Below, one piece after another: positions 26,260 through 37,979 of a DNA stretch of 64,000 bases (positions within the stretch are counted from its first letter, which is position 1; every line of letters begins with the position of its first letter). The notes beneath the pieces were generated by a model. That model saw only the letters and a program-made list of their open reading frames with translations, searched no databases and was not told the DNA's origin. Position numbers and translations under genes: made by a program. The stretch spans positions 1 to 64,000 of the forward strand of contig PTFA01000082.1 of NCBI GenBank assembly GCA_003342895.1, given 5' to 3'. The stretch comes from Casuarius casuarius (taxonomy: Eukaryota > Chordata > Aves > Casuariiformes > Casuariidae).

Positions 26260-26710
26260 GGATGGAGATGGATTGCCAAGCAGAGTGTATGAACACCACC
26301 ATTTGAATGCAAAAGGGGGGAAACAGTGAAAGCAACAGACTGAGAAAAAGAGCTGAGGAGTAACTGGAAATATGGGGCTACTGGAATCTGGAGATAGATT
26401 TTGGATAGAGAGAAAGAAGGAAAGGGGAGAGATGTAAACTGGAAGTCAGTGAAGCTGTGGGGCATGTTGTGGGGTAAGGCAGGACCAGATGACCTGATAG
26501 GTAGAAAAAAGGAGAAAGAAAGGTAGAAAAAGAAAGTGAGACTGGGAGCTGAAATGAGGGGAAGATTGGAACTTGGAAGTGAGAAAAGGGAATAGTAAAG
26601 GGCTGGGACCCGCAATGAAACAGAAGTGAGGAAGCTTGGACTAAGAGGAATGGGAGGCTGGAGTCAATGAAGAGATCATAAGAGAGAGAAGACACTGTCA
26701 AAGATTCAAG
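26260..26710. repeat. Polypurine tract, about 450 bp
   Basis: The plus strand is strongly purine-rich with recurring GGAAG, GAAAG and CTGGGAG-like words and few pyrimidines, especially at 26395-26610. The two long minus-strand frames here (26190-26615 and 26378-26809) are the expected by-product: polypyrimidine codons rarely make stops. Words such as GAGACTGGGAGCTG and GGGCTGGGACC at uneven spacing suggest an eroded minisatellite or low-complexity repeat, with no crisp unit. Confidence 0.6.
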
Positions 26711-28020
26711 GCTGGTTGACATTGCACAGGAAACCTTAATCCTAGCTTTCCTTTGCTGTTGAATGCTTGACTTGCAATCTGTAAAATGCTGTTTTAGAGG
26801 AGAGTTCACGTGTAATGACTACATGTAGTATCCCCAATGAAGGACTGACATTTGAGACTTACTGGCATGACTTTTAAGGTGAACAGGCTATCAGGAAAAC
26901 AGGCCATCTCAAGTGAGTACCTTCAGCAAGTCCATGCCAGTCAAAAAGAGAGCTCTGGAGATGGGCATGAACCTCTTCTCAAGCCGTCCTGATGTTTGTC
27001 GGTGGACTTCCTGATGTGCTATTTAAGAGTTTCTTCTCAGCTGAGGTAGCTTCCAAAATGACCAAGGAGGAGGAGGGCTATCATATTCTGCCATTCCCTC
27101 TGTACCTGAGAAGAAAGAGATTATCCAGGACTTACTATGAAGCTTCAGAGGTCTTCAAAGCCTAATAGACATGCATGCAGCATGCATGCAGCAAGACCTC
27201 AGAGACTGAGCTGGGAATCGGACACTTTTTTTCCAGAATACTTTTGATATATCTGTAAGCACAAAAAAGCCTTTTTTTCCCCCCAAGCCATGTCTTTGGA
27301 AGATGTTACTGATCATTCTGACTCTGATAATGAAACACACGTCGCGCATTTGGCATTTAACCAGCACTGGAGGAAGTGATTTGCTGTTTCAGGAACCTCT
27401 GGCTCAGGCTGCCTTCCAGCTGCCTTTGGAAAAATGACATCATGCACTTGGATGAAGAAGGGCTGTGCACCATCTGCAGCTGGGACAGGAGGAGCATTGC
27501 TATGATTGCCTGTCTTTTGACAAGGGCACAGTGCATGTCTGCTTCGCTTACACACAGCCAGTGCTGCCTTGCAGCATGGCCCAAGGGAGAAAACAGCAGT
27601 GATGGAGGCTCCCTGAACCGCAGTGCCCTTGAGGCAGGGGCAGGAAAGCAGGAGGGAGGTGAATGGGAGCAGGGGGAAAACCAGGATCTGTGGAGATAGA
27701 GTCTGAAGTCACATCTGAGTTCCCCCAATGTCTGGCACTGCTTTTCCTGTACTTCTTACCAGAGATTGTCCTGCTTGGCACTCAGAGTGCAGTGGGTCCT
27801 AATGCTGCCAGCCAGGGGCCATGCTTCACTGGCAAAGCAGCAGCTGCTCTTGTGAGCTACAGCCTCGAGCTCAGCTGACGCGCTCGTCTGCTCTCATGCT
27901 TGCTCTGTGCTGGGCTGGCTCTGAGCTATCAGTCCCAGCCCAGCCTTGCACCCTGGGCAGGATGGGGAAAGGCTACCCCAAATCTCCACGGGGTTTTCTC
28001 CAGGCTGGGAAAACCTCAGA
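26711..28020. other. No gene recognised; GC-richer part
   Basis: The segment at about 27370-28020 is GC-richer and has several open frames of 60-120 codons on both strands. None resembles a known protein and their overlap in all frames argues against coding. An 11-bp direct repeat (ATGCATGCAGC twice) lies at 27171-27192. Confidence 0.45.
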
Positions 28021-28023
28021 TTA

Positions 28024-28230
28024 GCACAGCCTCGCAGCCACCAGAGCTGCTAAAGAGATGTTGGTAGGATCGTAGATGTTGGCAGGACTGTAGTTCTCAA
28101 AGCAGTTGTCAGCCCACACATCACCAGCTTCATGCACTTCATGGTGGCACCTGAGGGCCCCCACAGAGAGAGATGTGTACACAAATAAGCCAGTACAGAT
28201 GATGCCCAGATTAGCAACCCAGGTAAGCAC
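28024..28230 (-). CDS. Coding-like minus-strand segment, unknown
   Basis: The minus strand from 28230 to 28024 reads as about 68 open codons ending in TAA. The first part is hydrophobic (VANLGIICTGLFVYTSLSV), like a membrane segment. The second part has spaced Cys, His and aromatic residues (CHHEVHEAGDVWADNCF, then NYSPANIYDPTNISLAAL), an unusually protein-like composition with two N-glycosylation-type motifs. A strong splice acceptor (pyrimidine-rich, ending CCCTCAG) falls inside it, just before the codon for the first of these Cys residues (about 28152), so a real exon might begin there and the hydrophobic part would then be intron. No convincing donor or polyadenylation signal follows. The layout of a membrane segment plus extracellular loop loosely recalls four-pass membrane families such as MS4A, but I cannot assign it. 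It may be a pseudogene scrap or chance. Confidence 0.22.
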
Positions 28231-30519
28231 ATGCAGGCACCAAGTTTATTATTCTCAATCCATATGGCCACAATCTCTCTAGGGACTCTAGCCTACCTCT
28301 TTCTTCCATCTAACAGCTACCTTCAGGTCAGGAAATTGGCTCCATCCCTCAAGTCAGGAGAAGGGAGATCTCTGCAGCTTGCTGCTGCCAGTGAGCTAAA
28401 ATGCAGCTCTGTTGGGTACGTCCTCATTAGCTCTCCAGATAGTGGTTGTGTGGATCGGCATTTCAGGGCACCCACCATCTGCAACCCAAAGGTAACCCCA
28501 GCTAAGAGGTCTAGTCTCTAGCTTTTCCTATTGCTTATGCAACCCTAATCTTTGGCAGCATTGTATTCCACATAGTGTGGGTTCATTCTGCTTTTAACCA
28601 CCCAGCCAGAGACACACTACCTGAAAGTCAGCACAAAGCAAGCCCTTCACACACACATACACCCACCCAGACCTGCACACTAGTACCTGCTGCCTGGAGC
28701 ATGCAGGTAAAAGGCACCACGCCATGGAGCTGGCCCTGGACAAGCAAGTACAGGCGCTACCTGGCCACAGCAGCACAGAGCTCAGCTGCAAAACCTCCAG
28801 AGAGTGACTGCTCATGCTGCATGCAATTACCCACAGTACACTGCCAGGCAGGTTCATAGCGTGTGTACAGGACACCTCAGTGGGTTCACTACCAATCTGG
28901 GATTCAAGCCACCTCAGAGGCACTAGGCATTAGGCAGCTTGACTTTGTGATCTCCAAAAGCCTGGTGTCTCCCTAGCACCATGGTCTCTATTCTCTCCTA
29001 GAGGTTTATTTTAGCTCTTTCTAAAGCTCCTTCCAGGAGAGCAATGAGTTTGCAGCCAGACATGTCTCCCTGCCCATGGCATGCTGGACCAGCNACTCTC
29101 AAGGCAACACACCCCAAGGGGCTGAGCCGGTGAAGGGAGACCGAGGGTCTGACTCACAAATGAGTTGCCTGTCAAGAAACAGCTGGAGACACTCAGCAGT
29201 GCTGGAGTGCTGGCCTGAGAGTCTCATCGAGGCTATGAAAGGCATATTCTGGGGTTTCGTGACATGCTAGAACCTCCAGAGCCAAAAGTCATGAGGTTTG
29301 TGGCCAAACAGATGGACTTCACTGGGAGGAGGAGGGGAGGACCACCTGAGGAAGGACTGCAGAATAACAGGAGCCAATACGAAAAATGTGCAGGGCTTCT
29401 TAGCAACGTGAGATTAGCCTAAACATGCCATTGGTCCAGACATAGCAGATCTTTGGACATGCACACACTCTGCCTTATTCACACACACTAAAACCCTCCC
29501 CAGAGTCCAGCATCTTCAGTGGCCTCCCTGCAGTGGCCTCTCTCCACTGCTCCATCCTGTTCACCACAGGCCCTGAGCCAAGTCACATCATCCCTCATCT
29601 GCTTCCCACACCAGGCAACTAAATGTACAGATCCTAAATACACCTCAGTCTGCACCTTCTTCTTTTCCAAGAATATTATAGGTCCTTTGGCATCACTGTT
29701 CTTGGGTGGAAGGAAAGAAAGCCAGAGGAGGAGTTTCCAAACTGGTACCCAGAAACTGCTATGGCCAGTGATAGTGACAGGCACAACATACAGGTCAATG
29801 CTGATGCTAATTCAGAAAGGCCCTGTGCTGGCAAATGACTCTCTCAAGTGTCTTTTAACGCAGCCCCCAAATCCACCTCTGTGGGTTTTCCTCTAGTTGC
29901 AATTCTTTTCCAAAACTCATACATGCTGCTCAGCTCTCCTGCATATGTTCAGTGGGTNCCCTCCCCCTGTCCGCATCTAAGAGGCCCATGACAGAAATGT
30001 GGTGAGAAGCAAGCCAGGAAGCCTTCACCTGTTAAACATGCCCAACACACAGGGGCTGTCTGGGAGTAGGGCCATGCCCAGCACTTGCTTCCTTACCATA
30101 TATAAATGCTTTATCATGCAGGGCCTGACAGGCATGGCACGGAGCACAACTCTGTCTTCCTTTCAAAGACTTCTCCTTGGCTTGTTGCCTTTCATTGCAA
30201 AGCTGTGTCTCCTCCACCATTTTCTCCTCTCTGGATTTCCTTTGACCATGCATTCAAAGCTTGTCGTCCTGCTGCTACTCTCCCTAGCTGTGCCAATGCC
30301 CATGTCAGTCTAACGTTGTCCCATGTGCGCGGGGGTGTGTAAACAGAGAAGTGCCAGTGAAAAATTCCCCTATCCCTTCCCCTCTGTGTCATCTGTTCAA
30401 AAACAAGAGTCTCAAGGCATCTCTGCTCCATGTTCTGGGTCCTGTCATCGGCAACATGTGTTCTTAGTGGGATTTATCCCAGCTGGTCCTGTTTCTGCTA
30501 GCTGCTCCTTTCTGTCACA
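28231..30519. other. No gene recognised
   Basis: No supported gene. A CA-rich patch lies at about 28648-28670. A plus-strand donor-type site (CCCAGGTAAGCAC, about 28222-28234) has no matching open exon with an acceptor on the same strand. Open frames of up to 125 codons (for example 29519-29896) match nothing I know. Confidence 0.45.
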
Positions 30520-30770
30520 ATATGAATGATGAGCAGAAAGAGATATACAGAAGAAAGATAATATAGAGCAAAGAAAGAAATGGGAGGACTGAAAGCTGTG
30601 GAGGAGAAAGGTGGAGGAAAGAAAAACTAAAAATAGTGGAAAACAAGCATAAAAAAAGAAGAAACAAAAGGCAAATGGTGACAAGAAAATGCAGAGAAGA
30701 AAGTTAAAGAAATATTCAGGATAGAAAGTGTAAAGAAACAAAAATTGAGGCAGTCAAAAATGGAGTGAAT
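30520..30770. repeat. Polypurine tract, about 250 bp
   Basis: The plus strand is almost continuous A/G with GAAAGA and AAGAAA words. The minus-strand frame at 30445-30741 (very rich in Phe, Ser and Leu) is a by-product of this composition and should not be read as a membrane protein. Confidence 0.6.
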
Positions 30771-33700
30771 GAAGAAATAATAGCAGAGACAGTCCCTACT
30801 TTGAAGAAATACATTACAACAGACAGCCTTTCGACTAATACACTGTGAATAGCTTGGTCATCAGGCAGTAGATGCTGCCCCTTCCTAGGGACTGGGACAG
30901 CCAGGTTTCATAATGTCTTAGCTGGTCTCACAGGCTAGATCAAAACAGCCAGAACAGCCTTTTGAGAGAATTATACCGACAGGATCAGAGATGAAATCTC
31001 TTCTACAAGCTTGAAAGGGTCATTAAATCAGTTATCAGAAAGCTGATCTGTTGCAGGTTCATATTCAGTTCGTCTGGCAGTAGCGTGCTTGTGTGCCCAC
31101 ATCCTCCTCACTGTACATGCACGGGGAGAACAGATGTGTGGCTGTGGGCACACAAGGGAGTTCAAGATCCCAGAATACAACACACTTGCCAAAAATGTTG
31201 TGTCTCCACACTCGCTTTGAAAATAGGGGCCAAATCTATACTATATGCAGAAGTCAATGCTCTCATCCAATGTGTTTATCTAACTAGGTTTAAAGCTGGT
31301 CTCTCACAAAATAAAAGACCATTTGAACTCTGCTTTATGTCATTTTTTTAATTACTAAGAGATAAATCTTGCAATAAAAGCCCACATTTTACCAATTTAA
31401 GGAATATCAGATGATACAATAAATGTTAAATCAAAGGAAATGGGTAAAACCCACTTTATCCTTATTATAATCTTTAGAGTACACAAATGCAAACAACCAA
31501 ATTCTGACTGAGTTATCTCCATGTTATACTACAGGTAAGAGGAGGTTGCAGGGATAAATGTGAGAGCACAATTTGTGCAGGGAAGTTTTTCAATGGAGTT
31601 TGAAGGTTCAGTTCCTTGTGTTTGGAGTGGCTAAATACATTGATTTTTGGAAGGAGATTTGACCAATCTGTGAGATGCAGCGTGAGATTTTTCAAAAATT
31701 CCCAAGTGATTTAGTAGCATTTCGTCCTGCTTTAGGGTAGAGTGTGGATTCCAGTGTTGCTTGGACATGTTCAAAAGCTCCACCACAAATCAGAAAATGC
31801 TCACCAGATTACCCACTCAGTAAACAGTGGGCCAGCCAGTGAAGAGACAAGAGAAGAGACATTATTGTGAGATTATTAATCCCATATGGGATTATGCAGT
31901 GTGACACTGCATGAATGTAACTGGGGTTAGAAGTCAGCTCTCCTCAATGTCTCCAGTTAATGCCAAGTAATCAGTTGCTGTGTCCAGCAAAAATAAACTC
32001 AAATCCATAAAACATGATTTATGTTTGGGCCTGACATGAACATTGGAAACACACTTGTTGCAGATTCTCTGGCCATTATATTAAGTAATAGTTACGCAGC
32101 CTCAAGCTACAGTACCTAGGAAAGATTCTCAGCTGCTGTAAACCAATATCCCTATGCAGATATCAAGATAAGCTTCCTCAAAACCAGTTGAGCTATGAGA
32201 ACTGACACCACATGAATCGCTGTCCCTGGGTACACACCCTCCACCTGCCAACCGACCAGCATTGTCCTTATCATTAAACGCTATGCAGGAATCACAAACT
32301 TGGACTCTTCAGCATATTCCATTAATTGGAATGACACATTATCAAGAGATTAAGACATTTACAATATATTTCAATATATTGGAGTATTTCTAATCCATTT
32401 AAACATTTGGACAGTGTCTGGGTTTAAAGTACCACTTGAATCTTTCCCAGAAGCAGAGGAAGACAGGGCAGTGGCAATAGCATACCAATTAGACTTAACT
32501 AAACAAAAGCAAGAAGAGTAACTTCTCAGCTGAATCATTTTAAACACTTAACAATAGATGGGTTTCATTTAGCTTTAGAGCAGTGAAGGAAGGGTTTCAA
32601 CACACAAAAAGGAGAGAGGAAAATCTTTTAACTGCATCAGATGCAAAAACATCCTTCTACCCTCACACATATATAACTAAAAGAAGTAAGATGATAGTAC
32701 TGTGCTGAGAAAAAAAAAATCAAACAGCTATCATGATTTGTCATTACCTATGTTTTCAAGACTAGCAAGTCTTCGATCCTGTATATCACAGCCTTCTGAT
32801 TACCTTGCACTGAGTAAAATTACTTCCATTAGATAAAAGTGTGGTTTGTTGGGCTGTGGCTGATGGGAAGGAGTTAGGAAGGGGTGATGTTGGTAGGTGG
32901 GAGTCCCTGAGAGTGTCGCAATCAGGGTTAAGAAGAGCTCCCAATATTTCCTCATTGGTGCTGGGGAAAATCATGTCAGCTCCCTCCTGACTCCAGAAGC
33001 AAGCTGGACAAGTGTATGATGATAACTGTGGGCTTATTGTCCTGCTCCAAACCACCATGATTGAGCGCAGGGCTGACGGAGAGGTATCGCCGACCAGCAC
33101 TGATCGCACAATTTGCTTTCCCTTATGTATCTTTTTTCCCCTTTTTCCTCTCCTAAGCTCTTCCCCTTTACCATCCTCATCCCCTCCCAAATAAATAACC
33201 CAGCTCTCTTAATTCTTTCCCCATTGGTGCCAGTTTTGCTGATTTCATGCTGCTATTTGGTTTCTGTGATATGGTTACCTTGGCAATTTCTACCTTGATC
33301 AGCAGTTCTGTTAAGCTACAACCCCTCCTTTTGTTTTATGTATATACTGTTTCTCATTTCTGTTGTGTCTCATGGTGTTACCTTGTTAGTGTAGGTTACA
33401 AGGCTACACTGGGCTATGCAAGGGCATCAGTAATTCAGAAGTGTGTCTTCAACATGTCCCTTTCTGTTTGAATTCATTGTGCCTGTCATATTGACTTGAA
33501 ACTGGCCTATGGAGCTGCTGCACTTTAACCTCATCTCTTCCCTAGTGCAGGTCCCTTCCCCTAGCTTCATACCACACATCATCCAAGAAACTGGTATCCC
33601 AGTCCCTGAGATGGTAGCCAGCAGGACAAGGCAACCTCTCCTCTTCTTCATAGACACTCCTACCAAAAAGTCACACATGAGTGGACTGGCTCTGCAAAAA

Positions 33701-36700
33701 CACAGATTCCCTTACCCGTATCACAGTTCGATCCAGACAGGATGTTGTTTAATTAATGGGTGTGCTCCTAGTCTCATCTGAGGTCCCTCTGTTGGAGTAG
33801 GGTTGTGGTATTTTTAGAGGGGTGGTTCTCTCTTGTTTCTGGATTTTTCCTCTGGTTGAATCTTGCAAGGTGTCTTATTCAGGAGTCTCTATATATATCC
33901 GTGAAGCAATTACATACTTTAAACTATGATGGTGTCACTTCAGTTCTTCATCTCATGATGGCAGGTTAATTTTAGACATAGTTGTCCAATGCTGTATCAG
34001 TGTGTTAATAGGAATCTGAAGCTGACATTTTCTAGAAACAAACTGCATAACTGATTAATCTATTTTCAGTGCCTTATCTAAAAAAGAATGTGATAAGTAA
34101 ACATACAGCATCAACTTCAATAAATAATTTCAAAGTGTTTTTGTCTCTGAATTTTAATTTTAAAAGCTGTTAGTCATAAAAGCACCAAAATTGTTTATTT
34201 TCCTTAAAAACAAAAGCATTTTTAACGTTCTTANGAGATGATATTTGTAAAGAGCTGTATATAGGTCTTGGGGTATTAGGGCTGGAATGATCTAAATGCA
34301 AATGCATATAGCTCTAAATTGTACAGTTAATCAGTATTCTCCAAATGAATAACTTTTCTCTCTGTCACGTCTGACTTTCAGAAACACCAGTCTCCACACT
34401 GGGTAGACTGCTTTAACATACAAGATGAAATCACTTCATGACAAATATTCAGTGTACTGCCATACGCTATTATTCCAAAGCTTAACAGCAAACTTCATTC
34501 TTTATAAGCAGAATGCTGGCCAAACTGCTTAGTTACCAAATGTGTTTGTATTTTGTGTTTACAAACTGAGCACATCCCTTCCTTCTTCTAATTAAAAAAA
34601 AAAATCCTTGTAATTTATTAAACTAACCCTGTACTTGCTGGCCAAAGCTTAAAGAGGGGGATGTCCCTTCTAGTCAGTTAGAAAAATTAGTGATTGCACT
34701 TCTCCAGGGACAGCTCCTGAGCATCCCTTTGCCACACCCTATGTCAGCAGAGAATTGTCCACTCCACCCAGAAAAGATTTGTCTTCTCTGGCTGAGAACA
34801 CAATGTATTCTCCACAAGAGAACTATTTAGTCTTTGGCAACTATGTGTTTGTGGGCACTAGAGAAAGACCCATGTTTCTGCTCTAAGTAGAGATGATATT
34901 TCTTCTCTGTCCGACAGGGTTACTGTAAAGATTACTCCGTTTTGTGAGGAAGTCATATATTCAGTGAAATCTGCAAGAGAAAGCCTATCAATAAACCAGG
35001 GATACAGCTCCACAGAGGATGCTGAGAACTGCCTGGAAAGAAACCTGAGATATGAGATAAATAGGCTCAGCAGAAAGAAGGTACCAATGGGATCCAAAGG
35101 TTTGGGAGGAAGTTAAAGTTTTCTAGTCTGATTTCTCTGAGAGCTGATTGAAAACTAATGAAAAAAACAGCATCATCATGTTACAACAGGAGAGGCCAAC
35201 AAAGAACGACAGACTGACTGACTGGCCAATATTGTAACATCATATTTTCCAAGAAGGCTATGTTAGAAAACAGAAGTGCACATTAGGGGCAATCCTCATC
35301 GGCTGCGATTGTCCAAGCTGGAGCAGGGCCTTTGAAGAAAAAACACATGCTAGGTTAGGACCTGGTTAGCATATGACATGCCTAAATGGGCAGGAAAGGG
35401 CTCTTTCTGCTCCTTTCCCTCTCAGAGTTTTTCCAGGCTTCTCCATCAATGAAGGAGAAATGCCCCTATTTAGTTTTGGTGGAAAACTTGTAAACAGATG
35501 CTGAATTTTTCTCTTCATGTTATCATTCTCCCAGCACACATTATAATGCAGTTACAAACTTCCTTACAGATCTATAGGAAATACTCCTGTATCATGGCAA
35601 TCAATGGCAAAAATTTCATCAACTTCAGCAGGCCTGGGATTTCATCTGATTTTCACCTCTTTCCTTCTACCGGCTTTTTCTGCCTAGAAGTGGAAAATTT
35701 GTGCTCACATTTAGTCTTGCAGGCTGGTACTAACGTATATTCAGTTATGCTAAATAATTGTTTGATTCTGCACTGTCCTTCAGGTACACTTCCCCACCTC
35801 ATGAGCCACAGCTGCAGAAGCAGAGGCTGAAGGAGCATCCTGCTGCTTTCAGTAAAGCACTTCTGTGGCCCTTGGAATTTGCAGTTCTGTTAGTCTGAGT
35901 CAGTCATTCTATTTTTGTATCATTCAGTCTGTATTTCAGAGTACCTTGCCCCCTATGTGACCTGAAGTAAATTAAAAGGTATCATATGTTAGAGGGCTTA
36001 AACAACAACAAAAAAGTGCATACATTATCTGAGGTAAATGTGGAGAAATCAAATCCACCATGGGGCCCTTTCCTTACATGAAATCTCATCCTTAAGGTGT
36101 GTTACGTAGTATGATTGCCTGCCAGACATTTCTTCTTCTTTCCCCCCACCCTGTGCAGAATAAATTAGGGGCTAAAATAAGGTGATGTGAGATAAGGACA
36201 AAAACAACAGCTTAAGCTAAGCATGGTAAAACTTGTCTGCTGTGGCACAAATTGGTGTCGGTTCCCTCCTCTCCAAATGTCCTATGGGTGCAGCAGTGCC
36301 AGAGAAAGTCATCCAAGTGCTCAGGGGGCTACATCCCAGGCTGGGTACAGCCAGACAGATGGGAGGAGGGGGATATTGCACATAATCACCTTCACGTGGC
36401 CTTGGCTGTAGGCAGCATGGGGAATCTGCTGGCCTCTTGGGTAGCCCCAGACTTATGAACCGCTGACAACCACAATATTGGGGCAGGCTAGCCAAAGCAG
36501 TGTCCTCCAGCCTTCCTCCATCCCTGCCCTGGTACGGAGGTGAGGGCACCAGGAAGCTGCAGCGGCAGTAGAAGATCCCCACCATGTGCACATGCTACAG
36601 TGGGGACAGCCTGTGTGTAGCACTGCCTCCCTTCTCCTGCTGCTGGGGCTGTGGGAAGGAGCATGTTATCCCTTCAGGAGTATACTCGAGTACAGCTAAA

Positions 36701-37979
36701 GCCAACCAACATGGAAAAGCAATGAGGACAGCTGCTTCGGAGTCACAGAGAGAGGGAGCAATTACTTCTGATTCCTTAAGTGTTCTGTTGCCCTAACAAG
36801 GCACCCAGGCCCACAGAAGCTGTTGCAATGCCAACACCAGCAACACTATTTGCTGTCAGCAGCCTGAACCTGGCGCCCTCACCTGTGCCAAAGAGCACGT
36901 TCCTCGTGGCCCTGCATGACCCACCTACCCATGTGAACGATTGTGTCTGGCTGTTTCAGGCGGGCCCGGCTCCCACATGCCCACTCAGCTCTTTGCTAAT
37001 CAGCTAGGGATACTGAAGCTGCCTGATCTGGTAACGTCTCAGGGCTGTGCTGAAGAGGTCTCTGCCTCAACTCACGTTGGCCACCAAAAATGGTCGTCAG
37101 ACCTGGTAAGGCCTTGAAGTCCAGAACTACTTTATTTTTAATATATTTTCCCTGGGGAGAGAAAAAATACCACACTAAGATTTAAACTGTGCAAAAACTA
37201 AACAGACACATGCAACACTTCAGAAAGATAGTCTAACTTTGGAATTAGATCATTTTAATGAGTAATGATAACAGTGTTTGCCAAATACTTGCACTGTTAT
37301 GTCTCTCTCCATCTAAAGACTGCAAGCAGAAGCCTACATGGTGTACAGCACCCTCATTTCCCTCTATTAAAATCAGATTTCTCTTGTTACTTTAGTTATA
37401 AATGGCCAGCTGATTAGTTTCATTAAGCAAGCTTTGACTGATGTCTATTGCATTTGTATGTCAGTGTTACTTTAAGAAACCATTCAAAATCAGTGTGAAC
37501 AGGAATTAGAAGCTCAAACCAATACAGTGTTGAAGCTTTGCTTTCATAAAATGAAGAGAAGTGAAAATTACTCTAAGCACCTGTTTGAAGAGATTTTGTC
37601 ACAGGTGCAAAAATTATCTGGAGCCTGTGTTCCAAACAATAAGAAAATCTTATACAGAAGGACTGCTTCTCTGGCTGAATGGAATGCTAGCACAAAAAGT
37701 AGTATTNCCACAAACAGCATATTAGGACCAAGCAGAGTCTGTAGGGAATGGAAGAGAAGCATTAGTCAATAAAGAAGTCTCTGATTTAGATTTCAGGAAG
37801 TACAAGTACAGAAATTAAAAAGTCAATGAGCTGGAAAAAAGTGAAGAAAGTTCTTCTACCATATACAGAAAGAATACAAAGAGTGAAAAGCGAGGCTGAT
37901 GGGTAATATAGATAAGGTTGTAATGAAGGATCATCTAGAAATTGCCCCAAATCTGAGCAATAAAACATAAAAAAGTGTC
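30771..37979. other. No gene recognised; possible conserved non-coding stretches
   Basis: No supported gene in 7.2 kb. A 57-bp exon-like segment on the plus strand at 31478-31534 has an acceptor (TAATCTTTAG) and a strong donor (CTACAG before GTAAGAGG) and one open frame, but is too short to interpret. The AT-rich parts at about 34080-34620 (with an ATGCAAAT octamer at about 34297) and 37240-37500 (several TAAT cores) have the look of distal regulatory sequence; that is only an impression. A pyrimidine tract lies at about 33115-33190, and an A11 run at 34594-34604. Confidence 0.4.
31877..31894. other. 18-bp perfect palindrome
   Basis: TAATCCCATATGGGATTA is its own reverse complement with no spacer. 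It contains two inverted TAATCC/GGATTA sites, the core bound by K50 homeodomain proteins such as OTX and PITX (family knowledge), around a CATATG centre. Whether it is a binding site here is inference. Confidence 0.6.

Noticed and set aside
26190..26809. Two overlapping minus-strand frames of 141 and 143 codons
   Set aside because: They are products of a polypurine tract; Ser-, Pro-, Leu- and Phe-rich translation with no stops is expected.
33720..33745. B-box-like GTTCGATCC, considered as a tRNA gene or SINE promoter
   Set aside because: No A box, no cloverleaf-forming arms and no SINE body around it.
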